32,258 bases of DNA from Acidobacteriaceae bacterium (GTDB lineage: Bacteria; Acidobacteriota; Terriglobia; Terriglobales; Acidobacteriaceae), in contig PLSM01000141.1 of NCBI GenBank assembly GCA_003165075.1, forward strand, positions 1-32,258. Direction: 5' to 3'. Under the pieces are notes generated by a model. That model was not told the origin of the DNA. It worked only from the letters and a program-made list of their open reading frames with translations, and made no database searches. Both the position numbers and the translations under genes were made by a program. This document shows positions 8,313-17,053 of this stretch, piece after piece (the first letter of the stretch is position 1; each line of letters opens with the position of its first letter).

Positions 8313-8561
8313 ATGGATCAGACCTTTCAGCTTGCGTTCAGACTCGCCATTGTGTGGGCCGGTGGGTTTCTTATCGCGGTGGCGATTCGCGCTCTGTTGC
8401 CAAACCAGGCAGGAATCACGCTCACCGGTCATCAGAACACCCTTTTCATTCCCTTCAGCCGCATCGGCTTCTGGACCTGTATTATCGCGGCGCTTACGGT
8501 CACGTTCCTGGTTGTCGGCCGAGCCATGCTCGCTGACATCGGTTGGAATTCCTTCCGCTAA
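8313..8561 (+). CDS. Small two-helix membrane protein
   Basis: An 82-residue protein of unknown function. The start is ATG 8313, preceded by GAGAGGGG about 9 nt upstream; a longer frame from 8292 would start inside that ribosome-binding site. Two hydrophobic helices are visible: about residues 7-27 (LAFRLAIVWAGGFLIAVAI) and about 51-72 (GFWTCIIAALTVTFLVVG), separated by a polar loop with NQAG and HQNT. No known domain is recognised. It stands between the divergent tRNA-Thr gene and the DUF2007-like gene. Confidence 0.6.
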   Translation: MDQTFQLAFRLAIVWAGGFLIAVAIRALLPNQAGITLTGHQNTLFIPFSRIGFWTCIIAALTVTFLVVGRAMLADIGWNSFR

Positions 8562-8614
8562 ACACGAGTCAGAAAACCCGTTGGCGAAGGGAGGCACGGG
8601 CTTCAATCCGGCAC

Positions 8615-8620
8615 TATACT
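8615..8620 (+). promoter_or_regulatory. -10-like box 7 nt before the start codon of the DUF2007-like gene
   Basis: TATACT ends exactly 7 nt before the ATG at 8628, where transcription would be expected to begin. No Shine-Dalgarno sequence precedes that ATG, so the mRNA may be leaderless. No good -35 box was found. Confidence 0.4.
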
Positions 8621-8627
8621 GCTCCTC

Positions 8628-9296
8628 ATGTGGGACAACCCCGCGGAGGAATGGCGACGGCTCAGCGAACTCTACAGCAAGAAGAGCGATGACGAATTGT
8701 GCGAGCTGGCCGCCGGCTTCAGCGACTTCACTGAAGTAGCCCAGCAGGTTCTGCGCGATGAGATGAGAAAACGCAGACTGGATGAGGCGCAAACTGCAAT
8801 CCGTTCGGCAACGAATTCAGTCCATCCCGCACCTCTGCGATGGAATCCGGGCGATACCCAATCAAATTTTGCAGCCATGAATCAGGAATACGATCCTCCG
8901 TGTGAGTACACATGGAAGACGCCGCTATGTGAGCGTGACGAGCGGGAAGAAGCTTGGCAAGTTGCAGAGGTTCTCAGACGAGCTGGGATTGAAAGTTGGA
9001 TAGAGAGACCGCAATCTCCCTTTGGTCCCAGCGGGCGGCGAGTGTTGGTCGCCGCCGATCAGCTTGATGAAGCGCTCCAGATTGCTGTGCGACCGATCCC
9101 GCAGGAGATCATCGATTTATCCAGAATGGAAGTGCCCGACTTCGAGCCGCCTGCGTGTCCGGGCTGCGGTGCCGCAGATCCGGTGCTTGAAGATGTCAAC
9201 CCGGTCAATATGTGGCGATGCGAAGCATGCGCAAAGCAATGGACCGAATCCGCCGCGGCGGACCTGAATGAGAATCCGGAGAAGACTGAGGCATGA
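8628..9296 (+). CDS. DUF2007-like putative signal-transducing protein with C-terminal zinc ribbon
   Basis: A 222-residue soluble protein with three parts. Residues about 1-60 are helical and acidic (WDNPAEEWRRLSELYSKKSD...). Residues about 100-155 (EAWQVAEVLRRAGIESWIER...GRRVLVAADQLDEALQI) have the beta-alpha-beta pattern of DUF2007, named 'putative prokaryotic signal transducing protein'. The C-terminus has a zinc ribbon, CPGCG then WRCEAC. Its biochemical role is unknown. It has no ribosome-binding site (see the -10-like box before it). It ends 18 nt before a hairpin, and the next gene faces it. Confidence 0.75.
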   Translation: MWDNPAEEWRRLSELYSKKSDDELCELAAGFSDFTEVAQQVLRDEMRKRRLDEAQTAIRSATNSVHPAPLRWNPGDTQSNFAAMNQEYDPPCEYTWKTPLCERDEREEAWQVAEVLRRAGIESWIERPQSPFGPSGRRVLVAADQLDEALQIAVRPIPQEIIDLSRMEVPDFEPPACPGCGAADPVLEDVNPVNMWRCEACAKQWTESAAADLNENPEKTEA

Positions 9297-9644
9297 ACCC
9301 CTCAGAAACGGAAAGAGCCGCCCGGCAACAGGGCAGCTCCTTCCTCAGGGAGAATAGTTCCAACGGAGGCAAAACCATCAGAACTTTCTGGCTGCATAGT
9401 AGGTGCGAGGGGACGGAGTGTCAAGAATAAATCGGGGACGAAATAAAGTATTTATTTACAACAACTTATGCAGAGTGCAATTTGCGCCCCGGAGTCTTTG
9501 TATTCGCCTTGTCTTCGTCTTTATCTCTCTGTATTCCCCCGTTTTTTTAGGGGGTTTTATGGGGTTTTGTCCCAGTTTTCCACAGGTTTGAACTCGCCAT
9601 TAACCATCGGGGTGCCACCTTCATTCCCCAGCCCACCCGTTGTT
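9297..9644. other. Convergent intergenic region, AT-rich, with hairpins
   Basis: The region lies between two converging genes and contains no supported gene. It is clearly more AT-rich than its surroundings. Besides the hairpin at 9315-9339 it has an AAATAAA-GTA-TTTATTT palindrome (about 9440-9456) and CCCCC/GGGGG arms around a GTTTTTTTA loop (9536-9554) followed by TTTTAT, which could terminate plus-strand transcripts. Confidence 0.5.
9315..9339. terminator. Convergent terminator hairpin
   Basis: GAGCCGCCC and GGGCAGCTC pair around a 7-nt loop. On the minus strand the one mismatch becomes a G-U pair and the stem is followed by CTTTCCGTTTCT; on the plus strand CCTTCCTC follows. It probably serves the plus-strand gene ending at 9296, possibly both directions. 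Confidence 0.5.
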
Positions 9645-10844
9645 TCATTTCCCCAGATTCAGCTGAATAAACTCTGTTTCGTACACCGACGACACCGGTT
9701 TGCCCCTCGCAATGCGGTAGAGGGCGCGTCCGCCTCCGAGGAAGAAACCCAGCAGAATCGCCGCGCCGGCTCCTATGAGCACCAGCGTGACGATTCCCAT
9801 CAGCAACTGTCCCGTCTTTGCTACCTCAGACTCACTGGGTTGGGGAACAGAGGTCAGATTGCTCTCGAAGTGCACCGTTTCCAGCAGCTTGTGGCTCTCG
9901 TCGGGAATCGCATCGCCGCTCACCAGGATCACCAGCGGCCCGCTGCGGCGCACCTCCAGAGACGCCTGGTCGGAGTCCGTCAGCGGCTTCGGCCACGGCG
10001 GTTGCGCATGGCCTCCAGCTTTGATGTAGCTTCTGACCCGGCCCTCTTGCGCAGCGGCCATCTGCGGAGTGGGGTAGTCAATGATGGTCAGCGTGGCCTG
10101 GCCCGAACGCAGCGAATAGTTAGATGTTACCGTTTCTGCACCGCGGTCGAACCCCACCAGTTCCGGCGGCAGCACCCCGCCTCCGCCGGCGTATCCCGCC
10201 GGCCCCAGCGCGTAGTGCGTGGTCTGCTTGTCCAGGGAGGCTTGTGGCAAGTCTCCCAGAATCGGCGGCGCCATCGCCTTGGTTCCCTGAGGAACCGGCA
10301 ACCCGCTTGCCAACTCGCGCAGTTCGGCCGCAGACAAGGGGCCGATTTGCGAGAACGTTGCGTCCACCACCGCATCGCCCTGCCAGAAGAGCACCCGGTT
10401 GTGGTTTGAGGTGGCTCCTGCTCCAATGTCTTCCTTGGGCCAGCCATTCTGGCGGTAAAACGAGTAGGCGCCGTAGGCCCCGCTGGCGTCGTGAAAGTGC
10501 AGCAGCCGCACACTCAGCGTTTCCGCGCGGCGCTTGTAGCTGGCCAGCGCGCCATCGGCAAAGTCATACTCCTTCAGTGCCGCACCATTGGCGCTGTCGG
10601 CTTGGGCTGCATCTACGAGTGTCTTTGGCGGCTCCGCGGCTTCCCATCCCGCAAACGCACTCGGCAGCGAGGCCTTTGGCTCAGCCTTGGCGGGCGCTGG
10701 AGCTTTTACCGGTGCTGGAGCTAGCTTTGCGGATGGCGGAGCTTTGAGCAGGATCGGAACCGACTGGGACCCAGTCTGTGCCTTCGCAGGGGCGCTGTTC
10801 CCCGCCAGCGTTGCCGCGCACACCACCATTGCAATCCAACGCAT
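9645..10844 (-). CDS. DUF6599-like exported, membrane-anchored protein
   Basis: About 399 residues, function unknown. It has an N-terminal signal peptide (ending near SAPAKAQ), a Pro/Ala/Lys-rich linker to about residue 60, and a domain starting LPSAFAGWEAAEPPKTL with LKEYDFADGALASYKR and SGAYGAYSFYRQNGWP. This pattern recurs in acidobacterial DUF6599 proteins (family assigned from memory). Near the C-terminus is one membrane helix (about 347-372, LLMGIVTLVLIGAGAAILLGFF) followed by a basic cytoplasmic tail. The domain would therefore face the periplasm. ATG 10844 is used; a TTG one codon earlier (10847), 9 nt after GGAG, is equally possible. It stands alone between a terminator region and the next minus-strand gene. 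Confidence 0.72.
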   Translation of the reverse strand: MRWIAMVVCAATLAGNSAPAKAQTGSQSVPILLKAPPSAKLAPAPVKAPAPAKAEPKASLPSAFAGWEAAEPPKTLVDAAQADSANGAALKEYDFADGALASYKRRAETLSVRLLHFHDASGAYGAYSFYRQNGWPKEDIGAGATSNHNRVLFWQGDAVVDATFSQIGPLSAAELRELASGLPVPQGTKAMAPPILGDLPQASLDKQTTHYALGPAGYAGGGGVLPPELVGFDRGAETVTSNYSLRSGQATLTIIDYPTPQMAAAQEGRVRSYIKAGGHAQPPWPKPLTDSDQASLEVRRSGPLVILVSGDAIPDESHKLLETVHFESNLTSVPQPSESEVAKTGQLLMGIVTLVLIGAGAAILLGFFLGGGRALYRIARGKPVSSVYETEFIQLNLGK

Positions 10845-11036
10845 CAAGTATCACTGCTCCAAGTCTAGGGTACTATGCAAAGGCTCGATGCCGCTCCTTG
10901 CAAGTCCTCCTGCCCCTTCCGCGCCTCCCAGGTTCTTTTGACACTGGCGCGCCGGAAAGGTCTCAGCTTCATCCCTCCGTCATTTCCCATCGCGTTCAGC
11001 GCTGGAACGGCGATGCTGTGAGGCAATGCACCACGA

Positions 11037-12077
11037 TCAACCAATTTGAGGTTCATTAAGGCGTGGAGGCGGCGGGTAGAGTATGTCTCCCAGGGCCTGA
11101 TAGCGGCCGCCGTAGAACATCAGCGCATACTCCCTTATTCCCGTGCTCACAGGGCCGCCAAGGCAGATGCCCACCAGCACCGCGATGCCGAATGCAACCA
11201 CCCCGAAGAAGACCTGCAGAAGAATGCCGACCATCCATGCTGCGCCCGTTGAACCTGCAAAGGCTGAGTGAATTCCATACACAACCGCCGCCAGCGCACC
11301 GGCCAGCATGAGACCCGGAATGATCAGCACAATGAACATTGCGATCATCGCAATCGTCGGCAGTGCCACGCGCAGCAATGTGTAAACGAGGAACTGCCTC
11401 TTTTCGGCCATCATTCGAGCCCACACCCGGGCCCATGCTTCGCCGGCCGTCGCGTTATCCAGCGCGAAGTGAGGCAGCATCCAATCCCGCAAAGCCATGT
11501 CGATCACGAATCCGGCCAGCACCAGCAGAAGGATGATCGGGATCAAGGGCAAAACGAGAGACAGCAACAAGCCCCAGTCGGGCGAGCCGCCAGGCGGGGT
11601 GTCATGGATTAACCGCCAAAACCCGGCCGCGAAGGGAAGTGCAATCAGCACCACCGCCAGCAGAAAGCAGAATCCCACCACCAGGTTCAGCCAGAAGAAC
11701 CGCGTTGCCTGGGCCCGATAGAGCCGCCAACCCGGGCCAATCTCCTTTGTGTTGTGGATCAGGCAATGGAAGAAGGCAAACCGCAGCCGCGTGACCAGGT
11801 AGAACACCACAATGGATACAACGATTGCGACCAGCACGGCCCCCACAATCACCGCGATCCATTCCGGTGCGAGGTTGAACGGCGAATGGACCATTGGTCC
11901 ATGTCCCTGCGATTCACCGCCATGCGTCGAAGACCGGAGATTGCCCCCGAAACCTTCAGTGATGATCGCAACTAGACCGAGCTTCAGATAGGTTCCCCAG
12001 TTGAATGGCCTGAAGAGGAACTCTCTGGTGCGTTGAATGGCGGGCGAAACGGCATCTGCAGCAGAAATGGCGCGCAT
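11037..12077 (-). CDS. Multipass membrane protein of unknown function
   Basis: A 346-residue integral membrane protein with about six hydrophobic segments, several very long (for example LAVVLIALPFAAGF, LVLPLIPIILLLVLAGFVI, ALPTIAMIAMFIVLIIPGLML). The N-terminus (SPAIQRTREFLFRPFNWGTYLKLGLVA) and the GEAWARVWARMMAEKRQFL loop recall acidobacterial and planctomycete proteins related to glycerophosphodiesterase membrane domains, but the match is loose. ATG 12077 is chosen because GGGAAGG lies 6 nt upstream; the longer frame to 12122 would bury that site. No enzyme motif is seen. It lies 48 nt downstream of trmFO on the same strand and may be co-transcribed. Confidence 0.72.
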   Translation of the reverse strand: MRAISAADAVSPAIQRTREFLFRPFNWGTYLKLGLVAIITEGFGGNLRSSTHGGESQGHGPMVHSPFNLAPEWIAVIVGAVLVAIVVSIVVFYLVTRLRFAFFHCLIHNTKEIGPGWRLYRAQATRFFWLNLVVGFCFLLAVVLIALPFAAGFWRLIHDTPPGGSPDWGLLLSLVLPLIPIILLLVLAGFVIDMALRDWMLPHFALDNATAGEAWARVWARMMAEKRQFLVYTLLRVALPTIAMIAMFIVLIIPGLMLAGALAAVVYGIHSAFAGSTGAAWMVGILLQVFFGVVAFGIAVLVGICLGGPVSTGIREYALMFYGGRYQALGDILYPPPPRLNEPQIG

Positions 12078-12125
12078 AGGCAACCTTCCCGGGGGAGGCA
12101 AGCTTACCACAGATCTACGCAAATT

Positions 12126-13484
12126 TTATGTGAGCAGTTCCGCGACCGGATGCGGCATTGCACTCCACCACGCATCGAACGCCGCCAGCGCCCGCTCGCA
12201 CTGAATGCGGTGGCGCTCCTTCTTATCGCGAATCTTCTTGCGTGTCTCTTCTTCCAGAGGCTCCAGCAAGTCAAAGGTGATGTTCGCGGGTTGAAAGTCC
12301 TTCGCATCGGCGTGAGTGATGTAGTGAACCAGCGAGCCCAATGCGGAGGAGCGCGGGGCGGGCACGGGCTCTTCACCGCGTGCCCAACTCGCCGCATAAA
12401 TCCCCGCCAGCAACCCCGAAGCAATGGACTCGGTATATCCCTCCACGCCTGAAATCTGTCCCGCGAACGACAGCCATGGAGCTTTCTTGAGCCTCAGGCA
12501 TTCATCCAGCAGAACGGGAGCGCAGATGTAGGTGTTGCGATGGATCTGTCCATAGCGCAGGAAGCGGGCGTTTTCGAGTCCTGGAATCAGCCGCAGGACC
12601 CGCGCCTGCTCGCCGAACTTCAGGTGGTTCTGGAAGCCCACCAGGTTGTAGCTGTCGGCGCGCAGATTTTCTTTGCGCAGTTGCACCACGGCCCACGGCC
12701 TTTGCCCGGTGCGCGGGTCGCGCAGCCCCACCGGCTTCATGGGGCCAAAGCGCAACGTGTCGCGGCCTCGCCGGGCCAGCACTTCGATCGGCAGGCAGCC
12801 CTCGAAGTACTCCAGTTTTTCCCACTCCTTGCTCTCCGCCGCTTCAGCAGCCAGCAGAGCATCGAGGAAGCGCTCGTACTCCTCGCGGTTCATTGGGCAA
12901 TTGATATAGTCGGCGGTTCCCTTGTCCCAGCGCGCTGCAAAGTAAACGCGCTCCATGTCAATGGACTCGGCATCGACGATAGGAGAGATCGAATCGTAGA
13001 AAGCCAGGTGATCCGAACCCGTGATGCGCTGAATCTCTTCGCTCAGCGTGCCGGAGGTCAGTGGGCCCGTAGCCACAATCGTCAAACCATCCTCGGGGTC
13101 GAGACGCGTTACCTCTTCACGAATCACGCGGATATTCGGCTCGGCGGCAATCGCAGCAGCAATGCGCCGCGAAAACTCAACCCGGTCTACGGCCAGCGCG
13201 TGGCCCGCGGGCACGGCAGTTTCATCCGCAATGCGCAGCAGCGACGAGCCGGCCCGCCGCATCTCCTGCTTCAGCAGCCAGGGCGCGGTGTTGGGCGACT
13301 CGCTCTTGAGCGAGTTGGAGCACACCAGTTCGCCGAATTCAGTGGTTTGGTGGGCCGGCGTCAACCTCGGTTGCCCGTCCACCATGGCTCGCATTTCGTA
13401 CAGGTCCACCTTGCATCCCAGCCGCGCAGCGGTCAGTGCTGCCTCCGGGCCGGCCAGCCCGCCGCCCACCACGCGAATCTTCAA
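12126..13484 (-). CDS. trmFO: Methylenetetrahydrofolate-tRNA-(uracil-5-)-methyltransferase TrmFO
   Basis: Flavoenzyme that makes m5U54 in the T-loop of tRNA with methylene-THF as carbon donor and FADH2 as reductant. It has 452 residues, the usual length. Hallmarks are the N-terminal FAD-binding VVGGGLAGPEAAL (5-17), FGELVCSNSLKSE with Cys55, DSISPIVDAESID, YINCPMNREEY with Cys196, EYFEGCLPIEVLARRG, LRFGPMKPVGL, and GQISGVEGYTESIASGLLAG near the C-terminal nucleotide site. The two cysteines lie in the conserved segments known to be needed for catalysis. The start is TTG at 13484, overlapping the TGA of the upstream GNAT gene, with GGAGG 7 nt upstream. The overlap implies translational coupling with that acetyltransferase. 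Confidence 0.97.
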   Translation of the reverse strand: MKIRVVGGGLAGPEAALTAARLGCKVDLYEMRAMVDGQPRLTPAHQTTEFGELVCSNSLKSESPNTAPWLLKQEMRRAGSSLLRIADETAVPAGHALAVDRVEFSRRIAAAIAAEPNIRVIREEVTRLDPEDGLTIVATGPLTSGTLSEEIQRITGSDHLAFYDSISPIVDAESIDMERVYFAARWDKGTADYINCPMNREEYERFLDALLAAEAAESKEWEKLEYFEGCLPIEVLARRGRDTLRFGPMKPVGLRDPRTGQRPWAVVQLRKENLRADSYNLVGFQNHLKFGEQARVLRLIPGLENARFLRYGQIHRNTYICAPVLLDECLRLKKAPWLSFAGQISGVEGYTESIASGLLAGIYAASWARGEEPVPAPRSSALGSLVHYITHADAKDFQPANITFDLLEPLEEETRKKIRDKKERHRIQCERALAAFDAWWSAMPHPVAELLT

Positions 13485-13987
13485 TGCGCTGCCTCCGCCT
13501 GCCCCGCCTCAACCCCGGCCAGTTTCCGCAGCGCATCCCCGCTCACCCGCACATTGCGCCACTCATCCAGAAACTCGGCCTCCATTGCGCGATAAAACTC
13601 GATGGCGGGGGTGTTCCAGTCCAGCACCTCCCACTGCAGGCGCAGGCATCCCCTCTCCACGGCAAAAGCCGCCACTTGCTGCAGCAGCGCTTTGCCAATT
13701 CCGAGGCCTCGGAACTCTGGTTGAACAAAAATGTCTTCAAGGTAGAGCCCCGGCCGCCCCTTCCACGTCGAATAGTTGAAAAAGTAGAAGGCAAACCCGG
13801 CCGCGGCGCCATCGCACTCGGCTATCAGGCAGAAATAGAAAGGATTAGGTCCAAAGCCGTCGCGAAGCAGGTCCGCTTCGGTTGCCGTTACAGCGTCGGG
13901 ATCGCGCTCATAGAGGGCCAATGCCCGAATGAAGGCCAGAATTTGCGGCACATCCGCGGAAGTTGCCGGACGAATCGTGATTGCCAT
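13481..13987 (-). CDS. GNAT-family N-acetyltransferase (diamine acetyltransferase-like)
   Basis: Transfers an acetyl group from acetyl-CoA to an amine. It has 168 residues in a complete GNAT fold: ITIRPATSADVPQILAFI at the N-terminus, YLEDIFVQPEFRGLGIGKALL with the R-G-x-G-x-G pyrophosphate loop, then LQWEVLDWNTPAIEFYRAMEAE, the last being typical of spermidine/thialysine-type members. The substrate is not fixed by sequence. ATG 13987 is chosen, with GGAGG directly upstream; the longer frame to 14032 lacks a site. A TACAAT box also ends 6 nt before this ATG. The stop overlaps the trmFO start, making a two-gene transcription unit. Confidence 0.88.
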   Translation of the reverse strand: MAITIRPATSADVPQILAFIRALALYERDPDAVTATEADLLRDGFGPNPFYFCLIAECDGAAAGFAFYFFNYSTWKGRPGLYLEDIFVQPEFRGLGIGKALLQQVAAFAVERGCLRLQWEVLDWNTPAIEFYRAMEAEFLDEWRNVRVSGDALRKLAGVEAGQAEAAH

Positions 13988-14453
13988 GCCTCCATTGTAG
14001 GGTGTGACGCAGACCACAAAGGACCACGCCACGGGCGCACTACGATGTGAACGAACACTGTTTGAAGATTCCAGTGCTGGACGTAACGCGTCAGACGCAA
14101 CGAGTCTGGTCGTTCGTGTAGCATGGCGAAGGCGCCTTTGAAAACGCCTGAATCGTGGTGCCCGTGTTTCGCGGTCTTGTGTTGGACAGCCTGTTGGATT
14201 TAACTTGAGTCCTGCTGAGGAAAGCTGTCCGTGCCCGATTTAGCGCTGTGCTGGCGATCTGCGTATGGATGTCCACAGACGGTAGGGCTTTGGAATTTTG
14301 CGGTTATCGCATGTCAACGGGCGCGAGGCCGCAATCGTAAGATACAGCGGGAATACGCTGGTGACACTCTCAAGATGTGCAGGTAGCAAACGCGATTTTG
14401 TTGATTGAGCCCGCGAACAAGATGTTTGCGCAGCTCCCAAGGAGAAGAAGAAT
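13988..14453. other. Divergent intergenic region between the GNAT/trmFO unit and the TPR protein
   Basis: No gene is supported in this stretch. It must hold promoters for both sides. Weak inverted repeats are visible, such as CAGCG-GGAATA-CGCTG (about 14346-14361). A strong Shine-Dalgarno sequence (AAGGAG) marks its right end. Confidence 0.45.
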
Positions 14454-15650
14454 ATGAAACGCAACATTTCACTTTGGCTGGGCCTGCTGGCATTTGCTCT
14501 CTTGCCCGCGCTGGCGCAGCAACCCACCGCGCCTATGGGCAAGATCCATGGCCGCGTGACTAATCCGACGGGCGCGGCCCAGGCCACCGGCACAGTGAGT
14601 CTTTCCACCGACGGCGGGCACTCCTCGAAGTACACCTTCCAGATCAACGCCCAGGGCGACTACGAGGGCCAGGCGGCTCCCGCCACCTACATGGTCATCT
14701 TCCGTCAGGTGGATACCCCGCCCGACAAGATCGTCGACTCTTTCGATAATGTGAAGATCGTCGAAGGTCAGGACGCGGTGCAGGACTTTGACATGTCCCG
14801 CAAGGAGTTCGTTGACAAGCTGCCCGAAGAGCAGAAGAAGATGCTCGAAGACCTCCGCAAACATAATGCCGAGGCCATGAAGGCCAACGAGGTCATCAAA
14901 AACCTCAATGCCGACCTCCGCCTTGCCACGCAGGATATTAAAGACGCCGACAATGCGCGCGCGGCTGCCATCCAACAGCTAGGTGCTTCGGCTTCCAAGG
15001 CCGACATTGAGGCCAAGGAAACTGAGATCAAGACCGCCAAGTACAACGAGGTCGAAACCCTCATGTCCAAGGACACGGCCGTCAAGCCCGATGCCTCCAT
15101 CCTTTGGGCGCAGCTTGGTCAGGCTCAGGTCGGCCTTAAGAAATATGACGATGCCCAGGTCTCGTTCAAGAAAGCGCTGGACGTGGATGCCGCTTCAAAG
15201 AAGCCGGTTCCGGCTATCGAAGGCATGGCCAACAGTGGCCTCGGCGAAGTCTATGCCCGCAGCGGGAAGGTTCCGGAGGCAAATGCGGCTTATGACGCGG
15301 CCGCCAAGGTCAATCCTCCACAGGCAGGTTTCTATCTGAAGAACGAGGCCGTTATCTTCTTCCAGTTGGGCAACACGGATGCACAGATTGCAGCCGCGGA
15401 AGAGGCGTTGCTGGCCGATCCGAACCAGGCGCTGCTTTATTATCTGAAGGGCCAGGGCCTGGTTTCAAAGGCCACCATCGACCCCAAGACGCAGAGAATC
15501 ATTCTGCCCCCCGGCTGCCAGGAGGCTTACCAGAAGTACTTGGAACTGGCCCCAACCGGCACCTACGCGGCAGACGTGAAGGGTATTCTCGAACAGGCTA
15601 ATCAGAAGGTCGACACCAACTTCAAGGCCACCAAGCCCTCTAAGAAGTAA
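14454..15650 (+). CDS. Secreted TPR protein with N-terminal carboxypeptidase-regulatory-like domain
   Basis: A 398-residue exported protein. Residues 1-21 are a signal peptide (KRNISLWLGLLAFALLPALAQ). Residues about 28-105 form a beta-sandwich of the carboxypeptidase-regulatory/CarboxypepD type (GKIHGRVTNPTGAAQATGTV ... GDYEGQAAPATYMVIFRQ). A charged coiled-coil-like segment follows (about 110-205, EEQKKMLEDLRKHNAEAMK...). TPR-like repeats fill about 215-385 (SILWAQLGQAQVGLKKYDDAQVSFKKAL, GLGEVYARSGKVPEANAAYDAA, FFQLGNTDAQIAAAEEAL). It probably acts as a scaffold in the periplasm; the partner is unknown. ATG 14454 has AAGGAG upstream. It is a single gene closed by a strong terminator. Confidence 0.82.
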   Translation: MKRNISLWLGLLAFALLPALAQQPTAPMGKIHGRVTNPTGAAQATGTVSLSTDGGHSSKYTFQINAQGDYEGQAAPATYMVIFRQVDTPPDKIVDSFDNVKIVEGQDAVQDFDMSRKEFVDKLPEEQKKMLEDLRKHNAEAMKANEVIKNLNADLRLATQDIKDADNARAAAIQQLGASASKADIEAKETEIKTAKYNEVETLMSKDTAVKPDASILWAQLGQAQVGLKKYDDAQVSFKKALDVDAASKKPVPAIEGMANSGLGEVYARSGKVPEANAAYDAAAKVNPPQAGFYLKNEAVIFFQLGNTDAQIAAAEEALLADPNQALLYYLKGQGLVSKATIDPKTQRIILPPGCQEAYQKYLELAPTGTYAADVKGILEQANQKVDTNFKATKPSKK

Positions 15651-15669
15651 GCAACATCTCCTCAATGAC

Positions 15670-15702
15670 GAAGGGCGCTCCCGAACCTCGGGCGCGCCCT
15701 TC
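15670..15702 (+). terminator. Intrinsic terminator of the TPR gene
   Basis: GAAGGGCGC pairs with GCGCCCTTC (9 bp), with a nested CCCGA/TCGGG stem around ACC. The hairpin lies 19 nt after the stop and is followed by GTGCTTAC, so the T-tract is short. Confidence 0.75.
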
Positions 15703-15754
15703 GTGCTTACACATGCCTCAATCCATTCCCTCCTGCAGGCGGGGTCTTCCCATC

Positions 15755-15760
15755 TACAAT
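15755..15760 (+). promoter_or_regulatory. -10-like box 7 nt before the moeA start
   Basis: TACAAT ends 7 nt before the ATG at 15768 and there is no Shine-Dalgarno sequence between them, so the moeA-moaC mRNA may begin at or next to the start codon. No convincing -35 box was found. Confidence 0.42.
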
Positions 15761-15767
15761 CCATTCC

Positions 15768-17045
15768 ATGAGTTCTGCTCTGCCCAGCTACGAGCAAGCC
15801 GCGGCGATCGTAGCCGCTCATGCTGCCAAGTGGAACCGTACGACGCCGTCAATCGAGCGTGTTGAGTTGCGTCACGCCGCCGGCCGCGTACTGGCTCATT
15901 CTGTTCATGCCGATCGGGACCAACCGCCCTTTTCCCGCTCCACTCGCGATGGATATGCCTGTCGCTCGGCAGAAGCATCTCGTCATGCATTCCTGTCGGT
16001 CGAAGGTTCCACGCATGCCGGCGAAGCTCCAGCCGGCCCCCTGTCGCATGGTGTTGCATGGGAGATCATGACCGGCGCGCCGGTCCCCACCGGTGCCGAT
16101 TCGGTGATGATGATCGAGCACGTCGAGGTTGTCGATCGTCAGGTCCGGCTGCTGCCCCCGCGGACTGTCGGTGCCGGCGAAAACATCGTGGCGCGGGGTG
16201 CTCAGGCTCAAAAAGGAGACGAGTTACTGCCCGCGGGCACGATGCTTGCGCCCGCGCATATCGCCCTTGCCGCCTCCTGCGGATACGCTTCCATCGATGT
16301 GTGTGCCCGCCCCCGCGTAGCAATTCTCACTACGGGCGATGAGCTTGTACCGGCTGAAGCTGAGCCCGGTCCCGGCCAGATTCGAAACTCGAATGCTCCC
16401 ATGCTGGCTGCGCTCATAGCCGCCGCGGGCGGTGACCCCTGGGTACTGCCGGCTGCCGCGGATACAGCCGCGTCTCTCGATGCCGCGCTCGGCAAAGCCG
16501 CAAAGGCCGATCTCCTGCTCATTTCAGGCGGAGTTTCCGCGGGCAAATTTGATCTTGTCGAGCCCGCGCTGGCTCGCCTCGGCGCGCGCTTCCACTTCAC
16601 GGGCGTACGCATCCAGTCCGGCAAACCGCTGGTTTTCGGTGAGTTGCCCCGGGACGGTGCCTCCCGCTCCTCTACGCCGGACGTGTCTCGGGTCTTGCCC
16701 TTCTTCGGGCTTCCCGGCAATCCCATCTCCACGGCGGTCACATTTCAGCTCTTCGCGGCTCCCGTGCTGGCCGCGCTGGCGGGCAGGCATGAATCCGGCC
16801 CGCGCTTTGCCCTGGCCTATCTGGCCAGGGACACCGACAAACACGGCAAACAAGGCCTCACACGATTCTTGCCCGCGCGGTGCGACTTCAACCCACCCCA
16901 CGGCCGACCCCCGCAGGTCGCGCTGGTTCCATGGCACGGCTCCGGTGACCTGCCCGCATTTGCCCGCTCCAATTGTTTCCTTGTCGTGCCCGAGGACGTC
17001 AGTCGTCTTGAAGCGGGCGCAATCGTCCGCATCCTGCTACCCTGA
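15768..17045 (+). CDS. moeA: Molybdopterin molybdenumtransferase MoeA
   Basis: Inserts molybdate into adenylylated molybdopterin, the last common step of molybdenum cofactor synthesis; cytosolic, normally a dimer. It has 425 residues, usual for the family. Signatures are PPFSRSTRDGYA (53-64), matching the PxxxxSAMDGYA motif with Ser replaced in part, IMTGAPVPTGADSVMMIEHV, VAILTTGDELVPA, GQIRNSNAPML, ISGGVSAGKFD (252-262) and FFGLPGNPISTAVTF (from about 312). The C-terminal domain IV is present. moaC follows after 8 nt. Start ATG 15768 has no ribosome-binding site but has a -10-like box 7 nt upstream. Confidence 0.96.
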   Translation: MSSALPSYEQAAAIVAAHAAKWNRTTPSIERVELRHAAGRVLAHSVHADRDQPPFSRSTRDGYACRSAEASRHAFLSVEGSTHAGEAPAGPLSHGVAWEIMTGAPVPTGADSVMMIEHVEVVDRQVRLLPPRTVGAGENIVARGAQAQKGDELLPAGTMLAPAHIALAASCGYASIDVCARPRVAILTTGDELVPAEAEPGPGQIRNSNAPMLAALIAAAGGDPWVLPAAADTAASLDAALGKAAKADLLLISGGVSAGKFDLVEPALARLGARFHFTGVRIQSGKPLVFGELPRDGASRSSTPDVSRVLPFFGLPGNPISTAVTFQLFAAPVLAALAGRHESGPRFALAYLARDTDKHGKQGLTRFLPARCDFNPPHGRPPQVALVPWHGSGDLPAFARSNCFLVVPEDVSRLEAGAIVRILLP

Positions 17046-17053
17046 GGAACTTC

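Noticed and set aside
9468..10409. 313-codon plus-strand open frame
   Set aside because: Antisense to the DUF6599-like gene, rich in Arg/His/Gln as expected for a shadow frame, with no ribosome-binding site.
12540..13595. 351-codon plus-strand open frame
   Set aside because: Antisense to trmFO, which is certain.
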